64,000 nucleotides of DNA from Photobacterium jeanii (GCF_001650345.1 NZ_LVHF01000012.1:1355181-1419180); one strand, 5' to 3'; shown: positions 38,520 to 48,816, counted from the stretch's first letter. The notes: generated from the letters alone by a model not told the origin. Numbers and translations are program-made.

Positions 38520-39590
38520 TTACTCTTCCAGCAACTCATCATGTTCGGTGGCTGAAAACGCGCTCCAAACCGCTTTCACCAAAGTGGCCAGTGGAATAGC
38601 AAAGAACACGCCCCAGAAGCCCCACAAACCACCAAACACCAATACCGCAATAATAATGGCGACAGGGTGAAGGTTCACCGCTTCAGAAAACAGAATAGGC
38701 ACCAGTACGTTACCATCTAGTGCTTGGATAATGCCGTAAGCCACCAGCAACCACCAAAACTCAGGTGACACACCCCATTGGTACAAACCAACCATCGCCA
38801 CTGGAATTGTGACAGCCGCCGCGCCAATGTATGGGATCAATACCGAGAAACCGACAAGCACAGCCAATAACAAGCCGTAGCGAAGATCTAAGATAGCAAA
38901 AGTGACATAACTCACTGAGCCAACGATTAGAATTTCAGTTACTTTACCGCGGATGTAATTTGAGATTTGTTGGTTCATCTCCACACCCACTTTGGTCGCT
39001 AAGCGACGATTCTTAGGCAGTACGCCACCTAAGATATCCAGCATTTCTTGCTTATCTTTCAATAAGAAGAACACCAAAAGCGGTACCAAAATCAAGTACA
39101 CGCCGAGTGCAGCCAAGCTCACCAATGACGCTAACGAGCCTTTGACCACGCTCTCACCCATACCCAGCACTTTCTCACGCAGTGTGGTCATGAAAGTATC
39201 GACAAGGTGCGGCTGCACAAAGTCAGGGTAGCGCGATGGTAGCGATGACACATAACTTTGCAGATCGTTAAACATGGTTGGGACGTCCGCGACTAAGTTA
39301 CCCACCTGATGCCAAATGGTTGGCACCAAGCCAAACACCGCCATCACCATGAGACCCACGAACACCAATAGCACTATGCTCACCGACAAAGAGCGCGGTA
39401 AACCAAACTTATACAGTCGAGCTACCGGCCACTCCAACAAATACGCCAGTACAATTGCCACTAACAAAGGTGCAATCAAGTTGCCCAAGAAATAAATCGT
39501 TAAGAATCCACCCAGTAAGATCACCACCAAACTGGCGGCATCTGGGTCAGAAAAGCGTCGCTTATACCAGCGATTAAACATATCGAGCAT
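38520..39590 (-). CDS. perM: AI-2E family transporter / putative permease PerM
   Basis: Polytopic inner-membrane protein of the AI-2 exporter-like (UPF0118) superfamily. The substrate is unproven; members include TqsA-like and Na+/H+ antiporter-like proteins. The 356-residue protein has about eight hydrophobic segments with the usual central amphipathic region. The signature near the end is PYIGAAAVTIPVAM, followed by the ALDGNVLVPILFSEAVNLHP segment. It follows the TusA-like gene by 8 bp, probably in one operon. It is back to back with bepA, as yfgO/yfgC are in E. coli. Confidence 0.9.
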   Translation of the reverse strand: MLDMFNRWYKRRFSDPDAASLVVILLGGFLTIYFLGNLIAPLLVAIVLAYLLEWPVARLYKFGLPRSLSVSIVLLVFVGLMVMAVFGLVPTIWHQVGNLVADVPTMFNDLQSYVSSLPSRYPDFVQPHLVDTFMTTLREKVLGMGESVVKGSLASLVSLAALGVYLILVPLLVFFLLKDKQEMLDILGGVLPKNRRLATKVGVEMNQQISNYIRGKVTEILIVGSVSYVTFAILDLRYGLLLAVLVGFSVLIPYIGAAAVTIPVAMVGLYQWGVSPEFWWLLVAYGIIQALDGNVLVPILFSEAVNLHPVAIIIAVLVFGGLWGFWGVFFAIPLATLVKAVWSAFSATEHDELLEE

Positions 39591-39598
39591 AACTGTCT

Positions 39599-39856
39599 CT
39601 ATCTTTGCATTCGAGTGACATAAAGGATCAATGACTGCGCTGAGTCATGGTGAACATCTACAGCATAACCATGCGTCATTAAGTATCGGGGAATATCTTG
39701 TCTGGCAGCTGAATCGGCAACATGAATTTCAAGCTTTTCTCCCAAACTCAACGCATTAGCGGCTCTTTTCGCTAGTAATAAGGCCATAGGGCAGCGCTCA
39801 GTCATCAAATTAAGCAATTGCGTTTCCATTCCAGTGTGCTGACAGTTATTATCCAT
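39599..39856 (-). CDS. TusA-like sulfurtransferase-fold protein
   Basis: Small (85 residues) SirA/TusA-fold protein. Classical TusA carries CPxP, whose cysteine bears the persulfide; here the motif reads CPMALLLAKRAAN, so the Cys-Pro is kept but the second proline is Ala. The rest matches the fold: an alpha helix after the motif, then LEIHVADSAARQDIPRYLM and a C-terminal strand. The start is uncertain (ATG at 39856 or 39829) because no ribosome-binding site is obvious. It is 8 bp upstream of perM. It may act as a sulfur carrier or a regulator; function is not assignable. Confidence 0.8.
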   Translation of the reverse strand: MDNNCQHTGMETQLLNLMTERCPMALLLAKRAANALSLGEKLEIHVADSAARQDIPRYLMTHGYAVDVHHDSAQSLILYVTRMQR

Positions 39857-40008
39857 TGACGCATTGTAAATGACATCAGCTTGACAAAAAAGAAACCTGT
39901 ACGGTGTTTGATTGTCTTATTGCTAATCGTTCCATAATTTCCCTTGTTAAAGGGGGATAAATTTGGAACAAGTCAGGAATTCAGACCAAAGGCGATTGTA
40001 TAATTTCT

Positions 40009-41463
40009 ATGTTTCGATTGACCAAAGCTCCGGCTTACTTATTGATCACCGCCCTTCTTAGCAGCAGTATGCCCATTCATGCCGACAGCGCGAATAGCCT
40101 TCCAGAAATCGGCACCACGGCGGCGTCAACCTTAACCATAGAAAAAGAGCTGGAATATGGCGATGCCTATATGCGTATGCTGCGCGCCAGTCGCCCAATC
40201 ATCAGCGACCCTCTGCTGTCCGATTATGTTCAAGATTTGGGGCACCGCTTAGTTGCAAATGCCAACGATGTTCGCACTCCATTTAATTTCTTTCTGATCC
40301 AAAACCGTGAAATCAACGCTTTTGCCTTCTTTGGCGGTTATGTGGCACTGCACAGTGGGCTATTCTTGTATGCCAAGTCAGAAAGCGAATTTGCTTCCGT
40401 GGTTGCGCACGAAATCGCGCACATTACTCAACGCCACTTAGCGCGCAGTATGGAAGACCAAGCCAAGAAATCACCAGCAACGATGGCTGCAATGATTGGC
40501 TCACTCATGTTAGCCATTGCCTCACCAGAAGCTGGGATGGCAGCACTCCACGCCACCACTGCCGCTTCGGTACAAGGACAAATCAACTACACCCGTAGTA
40601 ACGAAAAAGAAGCAGACCGGATCGGCATCGCGACCTTGGCGAAATCAGGTTTCGATGTGCAGGCCATGCCGCGCTTCTTTGGTCGCTTAGCGGATCAATA
40701 CCGCTACGCCAGCAAGCCACCAGCCATGCTACTGACGCACCCATTACCAGAAGATCGTATTTCAGATACTCGAAGCCGTGCTAATCAGTTCCCAGCCCGC
40801 CGCGTTGAACCATCCGACCGCTACTTGCTGGCTCGTTCTCGCATTGTGGCGCGTTTTGCTGGCTTAGAAAGCGATGCCGCACTGGATTGGTTTAACCGCA
40901 AATTGAAAAAAGCCAGAGGTCAGCACATCACTGCGCTGAAATACGGCAAAGCCCTGGTGATGATTGATTCGGGCAAATACCAGCAAGCCCATGAGTTACT
41001 CGACCCTTTACTGGCGGCTGAGCCCAACAACCGCTTTTTTATCGACTCAGCTACCGACCTTGATATTGCCGAGAAAAAATACGACTCAGCCATCAATCGC
41101 TTGAAAGGCGCGCTTCAGCATAGCCCTGAGCAAAAAGTGCTTCGTTTAAATCTGGCTCACGCCTACCAAGAAGCCGGACAAATCGACCAAGCTTTAGCGA
41201 TGCTACAACGCTATACCTACGACAACAGCACAGATACCAACGGCTGGTACATGCTTGCCCAAGCGCAAAGTGAAAAAGGCAACCGTGCCGCTGAACTTGC
41301 CGCCCGAGCGGAGCTATTTGCCCTACGTGGTCAGTGGGATAAAGCGATCAAGAATTACATTCAAGCAAGCCAGTTAGTTGAAATTAACTCACTCGACCAA
41401 GCTCGCTACGATGCGCGTATTGACCAACTACGGTTAGCGCGTGAGAAATTTGCCGCGCTGTGA
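40009..41463 (+). CDS. bepA: Beta-barrel assembly-enhancing protease BepA
   Basis: Periplasmic M48 metalloprotease and chaperone that helps LptD maturation and degrades stalled outer-membrane proteins at the BAM complex. The 484-residue precursor has a signal peptide (cleaved near PIHA), the zinc motif HEIAH at residues 134-138, with the third ligand Glu201 in NEKEADRIG, and a C-terminal TPR superhelix (about 310-480) that docks to BamA/LptD. It functionally joins with LptE and BamC encoded in the same window. It is divergent from the perM pair. Confidence 0.96.
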   Translation: MFRLTKAPAYLLITALLSSSMPIHADSANSLPEIGTTAASTLTIEKELEYGDAYMRMLRASRPIISDPLLSDYVQDLGHRLVANANDVRTPFNFFLIQNREINAFAFFGGYVALHSGLFLYAKSESEFASVVAHEIAHITQRHLARSMEDQAKKSPATMAAMIGSLMLAIASPEAGMAALHATTAASVQGQINYTRSNEKEADRIGIATLAKSGFDVQAMPRFFGRLADQYRYASKPPAMLLTHPLPEDRISDTRSRANQFPARRVEPSDRYLLARSRIVARFAGLESDAALDWFNRKLKKARGQHITALKYGKALVMIDSGKYQQAHELLDPLLAAEPNNRFFIDSATDLDIAEKKYDSAINRLKGALQHSPEQKVLRLNLAHAYQEAGQIDQALAMLQRYTYDNSTDTNGWYMLAQAQSEKGNRAAELAARAELFALRGQWDKAIKNYIQASQLVEINSLDQARYDARIDQLRLAREKFAAL

Positions 41464-41514
41464 TCTCAACAGCCCAGCGCCAAGTAAAGTCATAGAAGAA
41501 TAAATGGAGAAACC

Positions 41515-42446
<932 letters not shown>

Positions 42447-42489
42447 CAATTGTTAGTTTGGAGCCACTTTTACGTTTGGAGCAACAAGG

Positions 42490-42927
42490 ATGTCGACCAC
42501 TCAGGCCATGAGCCCAACCACGCAAAACGCCCGTTATTTTGCCCTCACAAGCCACCTGACTTTGATCCTGTGGATTGCATTGTGGCAAGGGGTGCTATCA
42601 CCTCACCCTCACCTGAGTAATACGGTGCTCACTTTAATGTGGGTGTTCCCCTTATTACTGCCGCTAAAAGGGATCCTCGAAGCTAAGCCTTACACCCATG
42701 CGTGGGCTAACTTCGTGTTGATGTTCTACTTTCTACACGGTCTCACCATTTTATGGATTGAACCGAATGAACGCTGGCTTGCGGGCATTGAGCTCATCAT
42801 TACCAGTTGCGCCTTTATCGGCAATATTTACTTTGCCCGACTGCGCGGACGCGAGTTAGGCACCAAACTGCCAAGGCTCTCGCAAGTCGAAAAAGAAGAG
42901 CGGGAACGTCACGAAAAGAATAAATAA
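42490..42927 (+). CDS. DUF2069 membrane protein
   Basis: Small inner-membrane protein (145 residues) with four predicted hydrophobic segments, a conserved WLAGIELIITS stretch, and a highly charged basic/acidic C-terminal tail (QVEKEERERHEKNK). No catalytic motif is visible and its function is unknown. It lies at the end of the arsC-wrbA run, 43 bp after wrbA, so it is probably co-transcribed with it. A bidirectional terminator follows. Confidence 0.85.
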   Translation: MSTTQAMSPTTQNARYFALTSHLTLILWIALWQGVLSPHPHLSNTVLTLMWVFPLLLPLKGILEAKPYTHAWANFVLMFYFLHGLTILWIEPNERWLAGIELIITSCAFIGNIYFARLRGRELGTKLPRLSQVEKEERERHEKNK

Positions 42928-42935
42928 TGAGCGAT

Positions 42936-42972
42936 AAAAAAACGGCTGCACTCAGTGCAACCGTTTCTTTCT
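42936..42972. terminator. Terminator between DUF2069 and DUF2066 genes
   Basis: Outer AAACGG / CCGTTT and inner GCAC / GTGC pairings. The T run is stronger on the minus strand; it serves both convergent genes. Confidence 0.8.
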
Positions 42973-43052
42973 TCATTTGATGACGCTAACAGCATCACAC
43001 CTTATTTAATTTGATATCTGGTTTACTTTGATATTAGGGCTGTTACTGGGTA

Positions 43053-44252
43053 TTAAGGCTGCCAGTAGAACAACTCTTCTTGACCAGCATCTGGCGCCAC
43101 TGTATCAGCTGTTACGCTAGCGTCAGAAATTGCATTAGTACTAGTATCAGCAGCATCTGCACTTACTGGGTCAACTGGTGTAATCACACCCTCAGTTTCC
43201 AATGCAGGCTCAGACTGATACGCATCATCGCTAAAGCCTTCGCTGTCATCAACAACCTGAGTAATACGACGGTCATTTAATAGCTCACGCTTAAACGCCT
43301 CTTTACTACTCAATAGATTGATAGCAAATACCACTTGGTCAGCATGCACGCGCTGAGCATTCACCGAGGCCACAGAGCTAAGTCCGGTAAGCATACGCTC
43401 TAAGGTAAAGAAATCTTCTGTGGTTTGGATGTTCGCAAAACGAATCGCGAACGCTTCACCGCTTTCACCACCTAACTGAACCGCATACTTGGCTGCCAAC
43501 AAGTCAGCAATCTGGTTCACCATGCTGTTGCTCGCCTCTGCAATGGAGCCACTCTCACGGCCTTCTTTGGGTGCGACTTGTGATGCCACAATGCGATCAG
43601 GGGCATCTTCGTACAGCTGCCACGTTAGCGAGACATTTTCACCGTTCTCACGTGCACGAATAATCAACAAGGCTTCAGGGTTATAACGGACACTGGCATT
43701 CGCCACTGGCTCAATAAAACCACCCCATAAATCAGGGACAGTGACAGCAGTAATATCATCGAAATCGCCAATCGGCATCATCATAGGTACACCGCGTGCA
43801 TCAGCCACCGCTTTCATCTGGGCTTGCAATGCGTAGCTTGACTGATCCCAAACAATCTCGCGTTCGCGGTTATTCTCTTTCACCAACCACACCAACACGG
43901 CTGGACGCTGATCGCTCCACAGTGTCGCATTGGCTTTGGTTAGCAAATTGTGGATCTGAGTGCGGTCAAACGCCATATCCAACGTTTGCTGACCATCTCG
44001 GCTACCAACACCAAACTGGCTAATGTATTGACTGCTATTTGTCAGCGCTTTACGCACCACTTCATTTTCAACAATTTGGCTTTGGCCCGAGACTTTGATC
44101 AATACTTGCTCAAGCCCTTGCTGACGTGCTGTTTGCTCAGACTCTTTGTCTGTATCAGGTAACACCACCTGAGCTTGATAAAGGTTACTTACGGTCGCGG
44201 CATTGATTGGCAGCGCCAGTAACGCCAAGATTAAAAAAGCAAAACGCAGCAT
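43053..44252 (-). CDS. DUF2066 exported protein
   Basis: Predicted periplasmic or cell-envelope protein of 399 residues with a Sec signal peptide (MLRFAFLILALLALPINA). The conserved N-terminal half (LYQAQVVLPDTDKES, EQVLIKVSGQ) defines the DUF2066 family, of unknown function and common in marine gamma-proteobacteria. The last 70 residues are an acidic, Ala/Asp/Thr-rich low-complexity tail ending in ELFYWQP. The start at 44252 is chosen for the signal peptide; an upstream ATG at 44270 adds six residues. In E. coli this position, between arsC and uraA, is occupied by hda. Confidence 0.85.
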   Translation of the reverse strand: MLRFAFLILALLALPINAATVSNLYQAQVVLPDTDKESEQTARQQGLEQVLIKVSGQSQIVENEVVRKALTNSSQYISQFGVGSRDGQQTLDMAFDRTQIHNLLTKANATLWSDQRPAVLVWLVKENNREREIVWDQSSYALQAQMKAVADARGVPMMMPIGDFDDITAVTVPDLWGGFIEPVANASVRYNPEALLIIRARENGENVSLTWQLYEDAPDRIVASQVAPKEGRESGSIAEASNSMVNQIADLLAAKYAVQLGGESGEAFAIRFANIQTTEDFFTLERMLTGLSSVASVNAQRVHADQVVFAINLLSSKEAFKRELLNDRRITQVVDDSEGFSDDAYQSEPALETEGVITPVDPVSADAADTSTNAISDASVTADTVAPDAGQEELFYWQP

Positions 44253-44585
44253 AGAATACTCATTCATCATTTAGATATCTTCTGATCATAAGGTGATTTA
44301 CCCATAAGCGGCAACCTCTTACCCTCGATATCGTGACAGATTTTGGTCAAACTTAACTAACTTGGCCGTTAGCACGCCTTTTCACGTCCTCTTTAAACCG
44401 TTATCCACTTCCCGACTTCACGATAGCTCCCCTGCAAACATCCAGAAAGGCTGTGACAATCGATTCAAAAATCACCACCGTTGTTGATTTCGTAAAAAAG
44501 CATCATTTCAGCAATAGGTAATCGTTTGCATCTGTGCTAGGATTGCGCGATTTTATTTTTAGAAAACCAAAAAGGTGAATGAAAA
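44253..44585. other. Divergent intergenic region between DUF2066 gene and uraA
   Basis: About 330 bp with no supported frame. Its main feature is the PurR-like box at 44516-44531. An AT-rich stretch just before uraA carries the AAAGGTGA ribosome-binding site. No riboswitch-like fold or attenuator leader peptide was recognised. Confidence 0.55.
44516..44531 (+). promoter_or_regulatory. PurR-like operator upstream of uraA
   Basis: AGGTAATCGTTTGCAT matches 12 of 16 positions of the PurR consensus ACGCAAACGTTTGCGT, with the central CGTTTGC half perfect. It lies 55-70 bases before the uraA start. Confidence 0.55.
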
Positions 44586-45836
44586 ATGATGCAGGTCCTC
44601 CAAGGTGCACAAATGTTATTCGTGGCATTTGGTGCATTAGTGCTGGTTCCGTTGCTTACGGGCCTAGACCCAAACGTTGCCCTCTTTGGTGCAGGTATCG
44701 GTACTCTCCTCTTTCAAGTTATCACTAAACGTTCTGTTCCCATCTTCCTTGCTTCCTCTTTTGCGTTTATTGCTCCTATCATGTACGGCGTTCAAACTTG
44801 GGGCGTAGCTGGCACCATGGGTGGTCTCATGGTTGCAGGTATGGTGTACGTGGCAATGGCTGGTGTGATCAAAGTACGTGGTGTTGGCATTATCCATAAG
44901 CTATTACCACCCGTAGTTGTAGGCCCGGTGATCATGGTGATCGGTTTGGGTCTTGCTCCTGCGGCAGTGAACATGGCGATCGGTAAAGACGGTGGCGGCA
45001 ACATCCAATTAGTCGACGGCGATGCTGCGCTGTGGATTTCGAGTGTGTCGCTACTTACGACCATTGGCTTTAGCGTATTTGCCAAAGGCTTTTTCAAGCT
45101 AATGCCGATTATGGCTGGGGTAATTGCAGGTTATTGTGTCAGCCTTGGGCTCGGTGTGGTGGATTTCACACCAGTGACTCAAGCGAGTTGGTTAGCGCTA
45201 CCTAACTTCACTTTCCCAGAGTTTAATATCAACGCCATCCTATTTATGATCCCAGTGGCGATTGCACCAGCCGTTGAGCACGTTGGCGATATGCTGGCGA
45301 TCTCGAACGTAACCGGTAAAGACTACCTGAAAAAGCCAGGTCTACACCGCACAATGGCCGGTGACGGTGTTGCGACGATGGCGGCATCTCTTTTTGGCGC
45401 ACCACCTAATACTACTTACTCAGAAGTAACTGGTGCGGTAATGCTAACCAAGGCGTTCAACCCTGTGATCATGACATGGGCTGCTGTAACAGCACTTGTA
45501 TTGGCATTCGTGGGTAAACTAGGCGCAATGCTACAAACCATCCCTGTACCTGTTATGGGTGGCATCATGATCCTACTATTTGGTTCTATCGCGACCGTAG
45601 GTTTGAACACGCTGATCAAAAACCAAGTCGATCTGCACAAAGCACGTAACCTCGTAATTGTGGCGGTGACTTTGGTATTCGGTATCGGTGGTATGGCATT
45701 TGGTATCGGTGAGTTCAGCCTTCAAGGTGTGAGCCTATGTGGTATCGTGGCGATTCTCCTCAACCTTGTGCTTCCACATGACCTAGGTGAGTCTCAAGTT
45801 GTCGATAACGCGCAAATGGACGGTATCGAGAAGTAA
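44586..45836 (+). CDS. uraA: Uracil permease UraA (NCS2 family)
   Basis: Proton-coupled uracil importer of the nucleobase-ascorbate (NCS2) family; polytopic inner-membrane protein. The 416-residue protein has the 7+7 helix fold. Substrate-site motifs include ASSFAFIAP, the TM8 glutamate in APAVEHVGDMLA, and the TM10 motif GAPPNTTYSEVTG, which suits UraA/xanthine permeases. The N-terminus is about 20 residues shorter than in E. coli. An out-of-frame ATG at 44579 overlaps the ribosome-binding region; ATGs at 44586 and 44589 are in frame. It is convergent with upp, whereas E. coli has them in one operon. Confidence 0.93.
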   Translation: MMQVLQGAQMLFVAFGALVLVPLLTGLDPNVALFGAGIGTLLFQVITKRSVPIFLASSFAFIAPIMYGVQTWGVAGTMGGLMVAGMVYVAMAGVIKVRGVGIIHKLLPPVVVGPVIMVIGLGLAPAAVNMAIGKDGGGNIQLVDGDAALWISSVSLLTTIGFSVFAKGFFKLMPIMAGVIAGYCVSLGLGVVDFTPVTQASWLALPNFTFPEFNINAILFMIPVAIAPAVEHVGDMLAISNVTGKDYLKKPGLHRTMAGDGVATMAASLFGAPPNTTYSEVTGAVMLTKAFNPVIMTWAAVTALVLAFVGKLGAMLQTIPVPVMGGIMILLFGSIATVGLNTLIKNQVDLHKARNLVIVAVTLVFGIGGMAFGIGEFSLQGVSLCGIVAILLNLVLPHDLGESQVVDNAQMDGIEK

Positions 45837-45858
45837 GCGTTAACCTCACGCATTACGA

Positions 45859-45888
45859 AAAACAGCAGCCAATGGGCTGCTGTTTTTG
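45859..45888 (+). terminator. Terminator after uraA
   Basis: Stem AAACAGCAGCC / GGCTGCTGTTT with a four-base loop and five Ts. Confidence 0.9.
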
Positions 45889-45940
45889 TATCAGCGCTAT
45901 GTACAACATACGGTTATGGCTATCGCTATAACGCGGGATC

Positions 45941-45967
45941 AAAAAAGCCGAGCAATGCTCGGCTTTC
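45941..45967 (-). terminator. Terminator after upp
   Basis: Stem AAAGCCGAGC / GCTCGGCTTT; on the minus strand it is followed by a run of Ts. Confidence 0.9.
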
Positions 45968-46000
45968 ATTATGCTGTCATCATTACTGATGCGAACGGTA

Positions 46001-46627
46001 TTACTTAGTACCGAAGATTTTATCGCCTGCGTCACCAAGACCAGGAACGATGTAACCTTTGTCGTTTAGTTTGTGGTCGATAGCCGCAGTGTAAAGCTCA
46101 ACATCTGGGTGTGCTTTTTCTAGTGCTTCGATACCTTCAGGAGCTGCAACCAGTACAAGTACTTTAAAGTGTTTACAACCTTGCTCTTTAAGCAGGTCAA
46201 GAGTGGCAATCATAGAACCACCAGTTGCTAGCATTGGGTCAACAACTAACGCGATACGCTCATCGATGTTTGACGCAAGCTTGTTGAAGTATGGTACTGG
46301 CTCTAGCGTTTCTTCATCACGGTAGATACCAACAACACTGATACGTGCGCTTGGCATGTGCTCTAGAACACCATCCATCATACCAAGGCCGGCACGAAGA
46401 ATTGGCACAACTGTTACTTTCTTACCCTTGATCTGATCGATTTCAACTGGACCGTTCCAGCCTTCAATCGTCACTTTTTCCGTCTCAAAGTCTGCCGTTG
46501 CTTCGTATGTCAGCAAGCTACCTACTTCCGTAGCCAATTCACGGAAACGCTTAGTGCTGATATCACCTTCACGCATAAGACCAATCTTATGTTTAACCAG
46601 TGGGTGTTTAACCTCAACGACTTTCAT
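46001..46627 (-). CDS. upp: Uracil phosphoribosyltransferase Upp
   Basis: Salvage enzyme converting uracil and PRPP to UMP; cytosolic. The 208-residue protein has the PRPP loop [12 protein letters not shown] and the uracil-binding [18 protein letters not shown]-terminus, both diagnostic. It begins [19 protein letters not shown], as in E. coli. It functions with UraA, which brings in the substrate, and with Prs, which makes PRPP. A -10 (TACAAT) lies about 40 bases upstream and a PurR-like box about 120 bases upstream. Confidence 0.98.
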   Translation of the reverse strand: MKVVEVKHPLVKHKIGLMREGDISTKRFRELATEVGSLLTYEATADFETEKVTIEGWNGPVEIDQIKGKKVTVVPILRAGLGMMDGVLEHMPSARISVVGIYRDEETLEPVPYFNKLASNIDERIALVVDPMLATGGSMIATLDLLKEQGCKHFKVLVLVAAPEGIEALEKAHPDVELYTAAIDHKLNDKGYIVPGLGDAGDKIFGTK

Positions 46628-46666
46628 CTGTGACTCCTAACAGCAAAATAAAAATAAAATCGCGCT

Positions 46667-46672
46667 ATTGTA
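46667..46672 (-). promoter_or_regulatory. upp -10 element
   Basis: TACAAT on the minus strand (five of six), about 40 bases before the upp start, followed by GC-rich AGCGCG. The -35 is weak. Confidence 0.5.
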
Positions 46673-46743
46673 CACGATACCCATCTAAATTTTAGTGACA
46701 TCTTGGCTTTAGTACGCTTTTTTTGCGTATTTGTTGCTTCTTT

Positions 46744-46759
46744 AAGCAAACGTTTGTCT
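46744..46759 (-). promoter_or_regulatory. PurR-like operator upstream of upp
   Basis: AAGCAAACGTTTGTCT (plus strand) matches 13 of 16 consensus positions and contains a perfect 10-bp palindromic core CAAACGTTTG. Confidence 0.65.
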
Positions 46760-46921
46760 TACACTGTAATTTTATCTCCCAAAGTGTGAGCTTTTCCGTC
46801 ATCTATCCCAAATCACTGACTGAGGGACTGCGAACACACATTTGGTTCTATTTCACACCAGATAATATCCTGACCAGATTTTCACCCATGATGGCTTCAT
46901 ATTCAGTAAACAAAAATATTG

Positions 46922-46937
46922 ACGCAAACGTTTTCCT
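46922..46937 (+). promoter_or_regulatory. PurR operator at the purM promoter
   Basis: ACGCAAACGTTTTCCT matches 14 of 16 positions of the PurR consensus. It overlaps the expected -35 region of a promoter with a TATCAT -10 at 46956-46961, which suits repression by PurR, as known for E. coli purMN. Confidence 0.8.
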
Positions 46938-47052
46938 TTCCGCCACGACTGCTGTTATCATACCCCCGAATTTTAGTTCAACCGCATTAAATAATGGCGA
47001 ATGCAGTGCCATTATTTAATGTGATTGGTGTACATACCGTGAGGAAACTCTT

Positions 47053-48093
47053 GTGAGCGGCAATAATTCTTCTCTTAGTTACAAAGATGCTGGTGTTGAT
47101 ATCGATGCGGGTAATGCGTTGGTTGATCGTATTAAGGGTGTGGTAAAACGCACACGTCGCCCTGAGGTTATGGGCGGTATTGGTGGTTTTGGCGCACTAT
47201 GCTCGCTACCAACCAAATATAAAGAGCCAGTATTGGTATCAGGCACCGATGGCGTAGGAACAAAACTGCGTCTAGCGATGGATCTGAAAAAGCACGACAC
47301 CATTGGTATCGACCTTGTTGCTATGTGTGTGAACGACCTTATCGTTCAAGGTGCTGAGCCTCTATTCTTCTTGGATTACTACGCAACAGGTAAGCTAGAT
47401 ATCGACACAGCAGCAGCTGTTGTTGCGGGTATCGGTGAAGGTTGTGTGCAATCTGGCTGTTCACTGATTGGTGGTGAAACAGCAGAAATGCCAGGCATGT
47501 ACCACGGTGAAGACTACGATGTTGCAGGCTTCTGTGTGGGCGTTGCTGAAAAATCAGAAGTGATTGATGGCTCGAAAGTAAAAGCTGGCGATGCGCTAAT
47601 CGCTGTGGGCTCTAGTGGTCCTCACTCAAACGGCTACTCTCTGATCCGTAAGATCATTGAAGTATCGAATGCAGACCTAACTGAAGAATTAGAAGGCAAA
47701 ACACTTGCAGATCACCTGCTAACGCCGACCAAAATCTACGTTAAATCGACCCTGAAAATGATGGAGAGCTGTGACGTTCACGCTATTTCTCACATCACAG
47801 GCGGCGGTTTCTGGGAAAATATCCCACGTGTTCTTCCTGAAGGCACTAAAGCGGTGGTTAATGGTTCAAGTTGGCAGTGGCCTGCCATCTTCAACTGGCT
47901 ACAACAAGCTGGCAACGTTGAAACTTACGAAATGTACCGTACTTTCAACTGTGGTGTTGGCCTTGTCATTGCCCTTCCTCAAGAACAAGCACAACAAGCT
48001 ATCGACATCCTAAATGCTGAAGGCGAAAACGCGTGGCTATTAGGTGAGATTGCCAACGTTGAAGCTGGTGAAGAGCAAGTAGAAATCAAATAA
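47053..48093 (+). CDS. purM: Phosphoribosylformylglycinamidine cyclo-ligase PurM
   Basis: Fifth step of de novo purine synthesis: ATP-dependent closure of formylglycinamidine ribonucleotide to aminoimidazole ribonucleotide. The 346-residue protein has the family motifs [25 protein letters not shown] and the [11 protein letters not shown] loop. Start GTG at 47053 with GAGGAAA upstream. It forms an operon with purN 12 bp downstream and is preceded by a PurR operator. Confidence 0.98.
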   Translation: MSGNNSSLSYKDAGVDIDAGNALVDRIKGVVKRTRRPEVMGGIGGFGALCSLPTKYKEPVLVSGTDGVGTKLRLAMDLKKHDTIGIDLVAMCVNDLIVQGAEPLFFLDYYATGKLDIDTAAAVVAGIGEGCVQSGCSLIGGETAEMPGMYHGEDYDVAGFCVGVAEKSEVIDGSKVKAGDALIAVGSSGPHSNGYSLIRKIIEVSNADLTEELEGKTLADHLLTPTKIYVKSTLKMMESCDVHAISHITGGGFWENIPRVLPEGTKAVVNGSSWQWPAIFNWLQQAGNVETYEMYRTFNCGVGLVIALPQEQAQQAIDILNAEGENAWLLGEIANVEAGEEQVEIK

Positions 48094-48105
48094 GGCTGTC
48101 CAGCA

Positions 48106-48750
48106 ATGAAAAACATCGTTGTTCTGATCTCTGGAAATGGTTCAAACCTGCAAGCGATCTTAGATGGCTGTAATAATGGCATCATTCGTGACGCCAAAGT
48201 CGCGGCGGTGTTATCAAACAAAGCCGATGCTTATGGTCTTGAACGGGCACGCCTTGCTGGTGTCGATGGTATCCATCTCGATGCCAAGCAATTTGCAGAC
48301 CGTGAGACCTTTGATAAGGCAATGATTAAAGAGATCGACGCTTACCAGCCTGATCTCATTATTCTTGCAGGCTTTATGCGTATCTTAAGTGGCGACTTTG
48401 TGCGCCATTACCAAGGTAAAATGCTTAACATCCACCCTTCTTTGCTTCCTAAGTACCCAGGGTTAAATACCCATCAACGGGCGCTGGATGCCGGAGATAA
48501 AGAGCACGGAACCAGTGTTCACTTTGTCACTGAGGAGTTAGATGGTGGGCCTGTGGTACTGCAAGCCAAAGTGCCAATCTTTGCCGATGATAACGCAGAC
48601 GACATCTTCGCTCGTGTTCAAGAGCAAGAGCATCGTATCTATCCGCTGGTGAGCCAATGGTTTATAGCGGGACATTTGAAGATGGTCAACGGTAAAGCCG
48701 AACTCGATAGTCAAACCTTGCCGTTGCATGGTTACGCAACCGAAGAGTAA
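48106..48750 (+). CDS. purN: Phosphoribosylglycinamide formyltransferase PurN
   Basis: Third step of de novo purine synthesis, transferring formyl from 10-formyl-tetrahydrofolate to GAR; cytosolic. The 214-residue protein has the GAR-binding loop ISGNGSNLQAI and the catalytic Asn-His-Asp set in NIHPSLLPKYPG and the DAGDKEHG region. It follows purM with a short gap and ends at a bidirectional terminator. Confidence 0.97.
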   Translation: MKNIVVLISGNGSNLQAILDGCNNGIIRDAKVAAVLSNKADAYGLERARLAGVDGIHLDAKQFADRETFDKAMIKEIDAYQPDLIILAGFMRILSGDFVRHYQGKMLNIHPSLLPKYPGLNTHQRALDAGDKEHGTSVHFVTEELDGGPVVLQAKVPIFADDNADDIFARVQEQEHRIYPLVSQWFIAGHLKMVNGKAELDSQTLPLHGYATEE

Positions 48751-48764
48751 ATAAATCCTAAGCA

Positions 48765-48797
48765 TAAAAAAACGCGGTCAATCGACCGCGTTTTTAT
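48765..48797. terminator. Bidirectional terminator between purN and yafJ
   Basis: AAAAAACGCGGTC / GACCGCGTTTTT with a four-base loop and T runs on both strands. Confidence 0.93.
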
Positions 48798-48816
48798 TTA
48801 TCTGATACCCGCTCAT

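Larger units (their letters stand above)
46628..47052. other. Divergent intergenic region between upp and purM
   Basis: 425 bp without a supported gene. It holds the upp -10, two PurR-like boxes (46744-46759 and 46922-46937) 178 bp apart, and a probable purM -10 (TATCAT, 46956-46961). A short plus-strand frame (46723-47019) crosses it but lacks a ribosome-binding site and family resemblance. Confidence 0.65.

Noticed and set aside
44253..44585. Riboswitch or pyrimidine attenuator before uraA
   Set aside because: No leader peptide, U-rich attenuator or recognisable aptamer fold was found; only a PurR-like box.
46723..47019. Plus-strand 98-residue reading frame upstream of purM
   Set aside because: It crosses two PurR boxes and the purM promoter, lacks a ribosome-binding site and has no protein-like composition.
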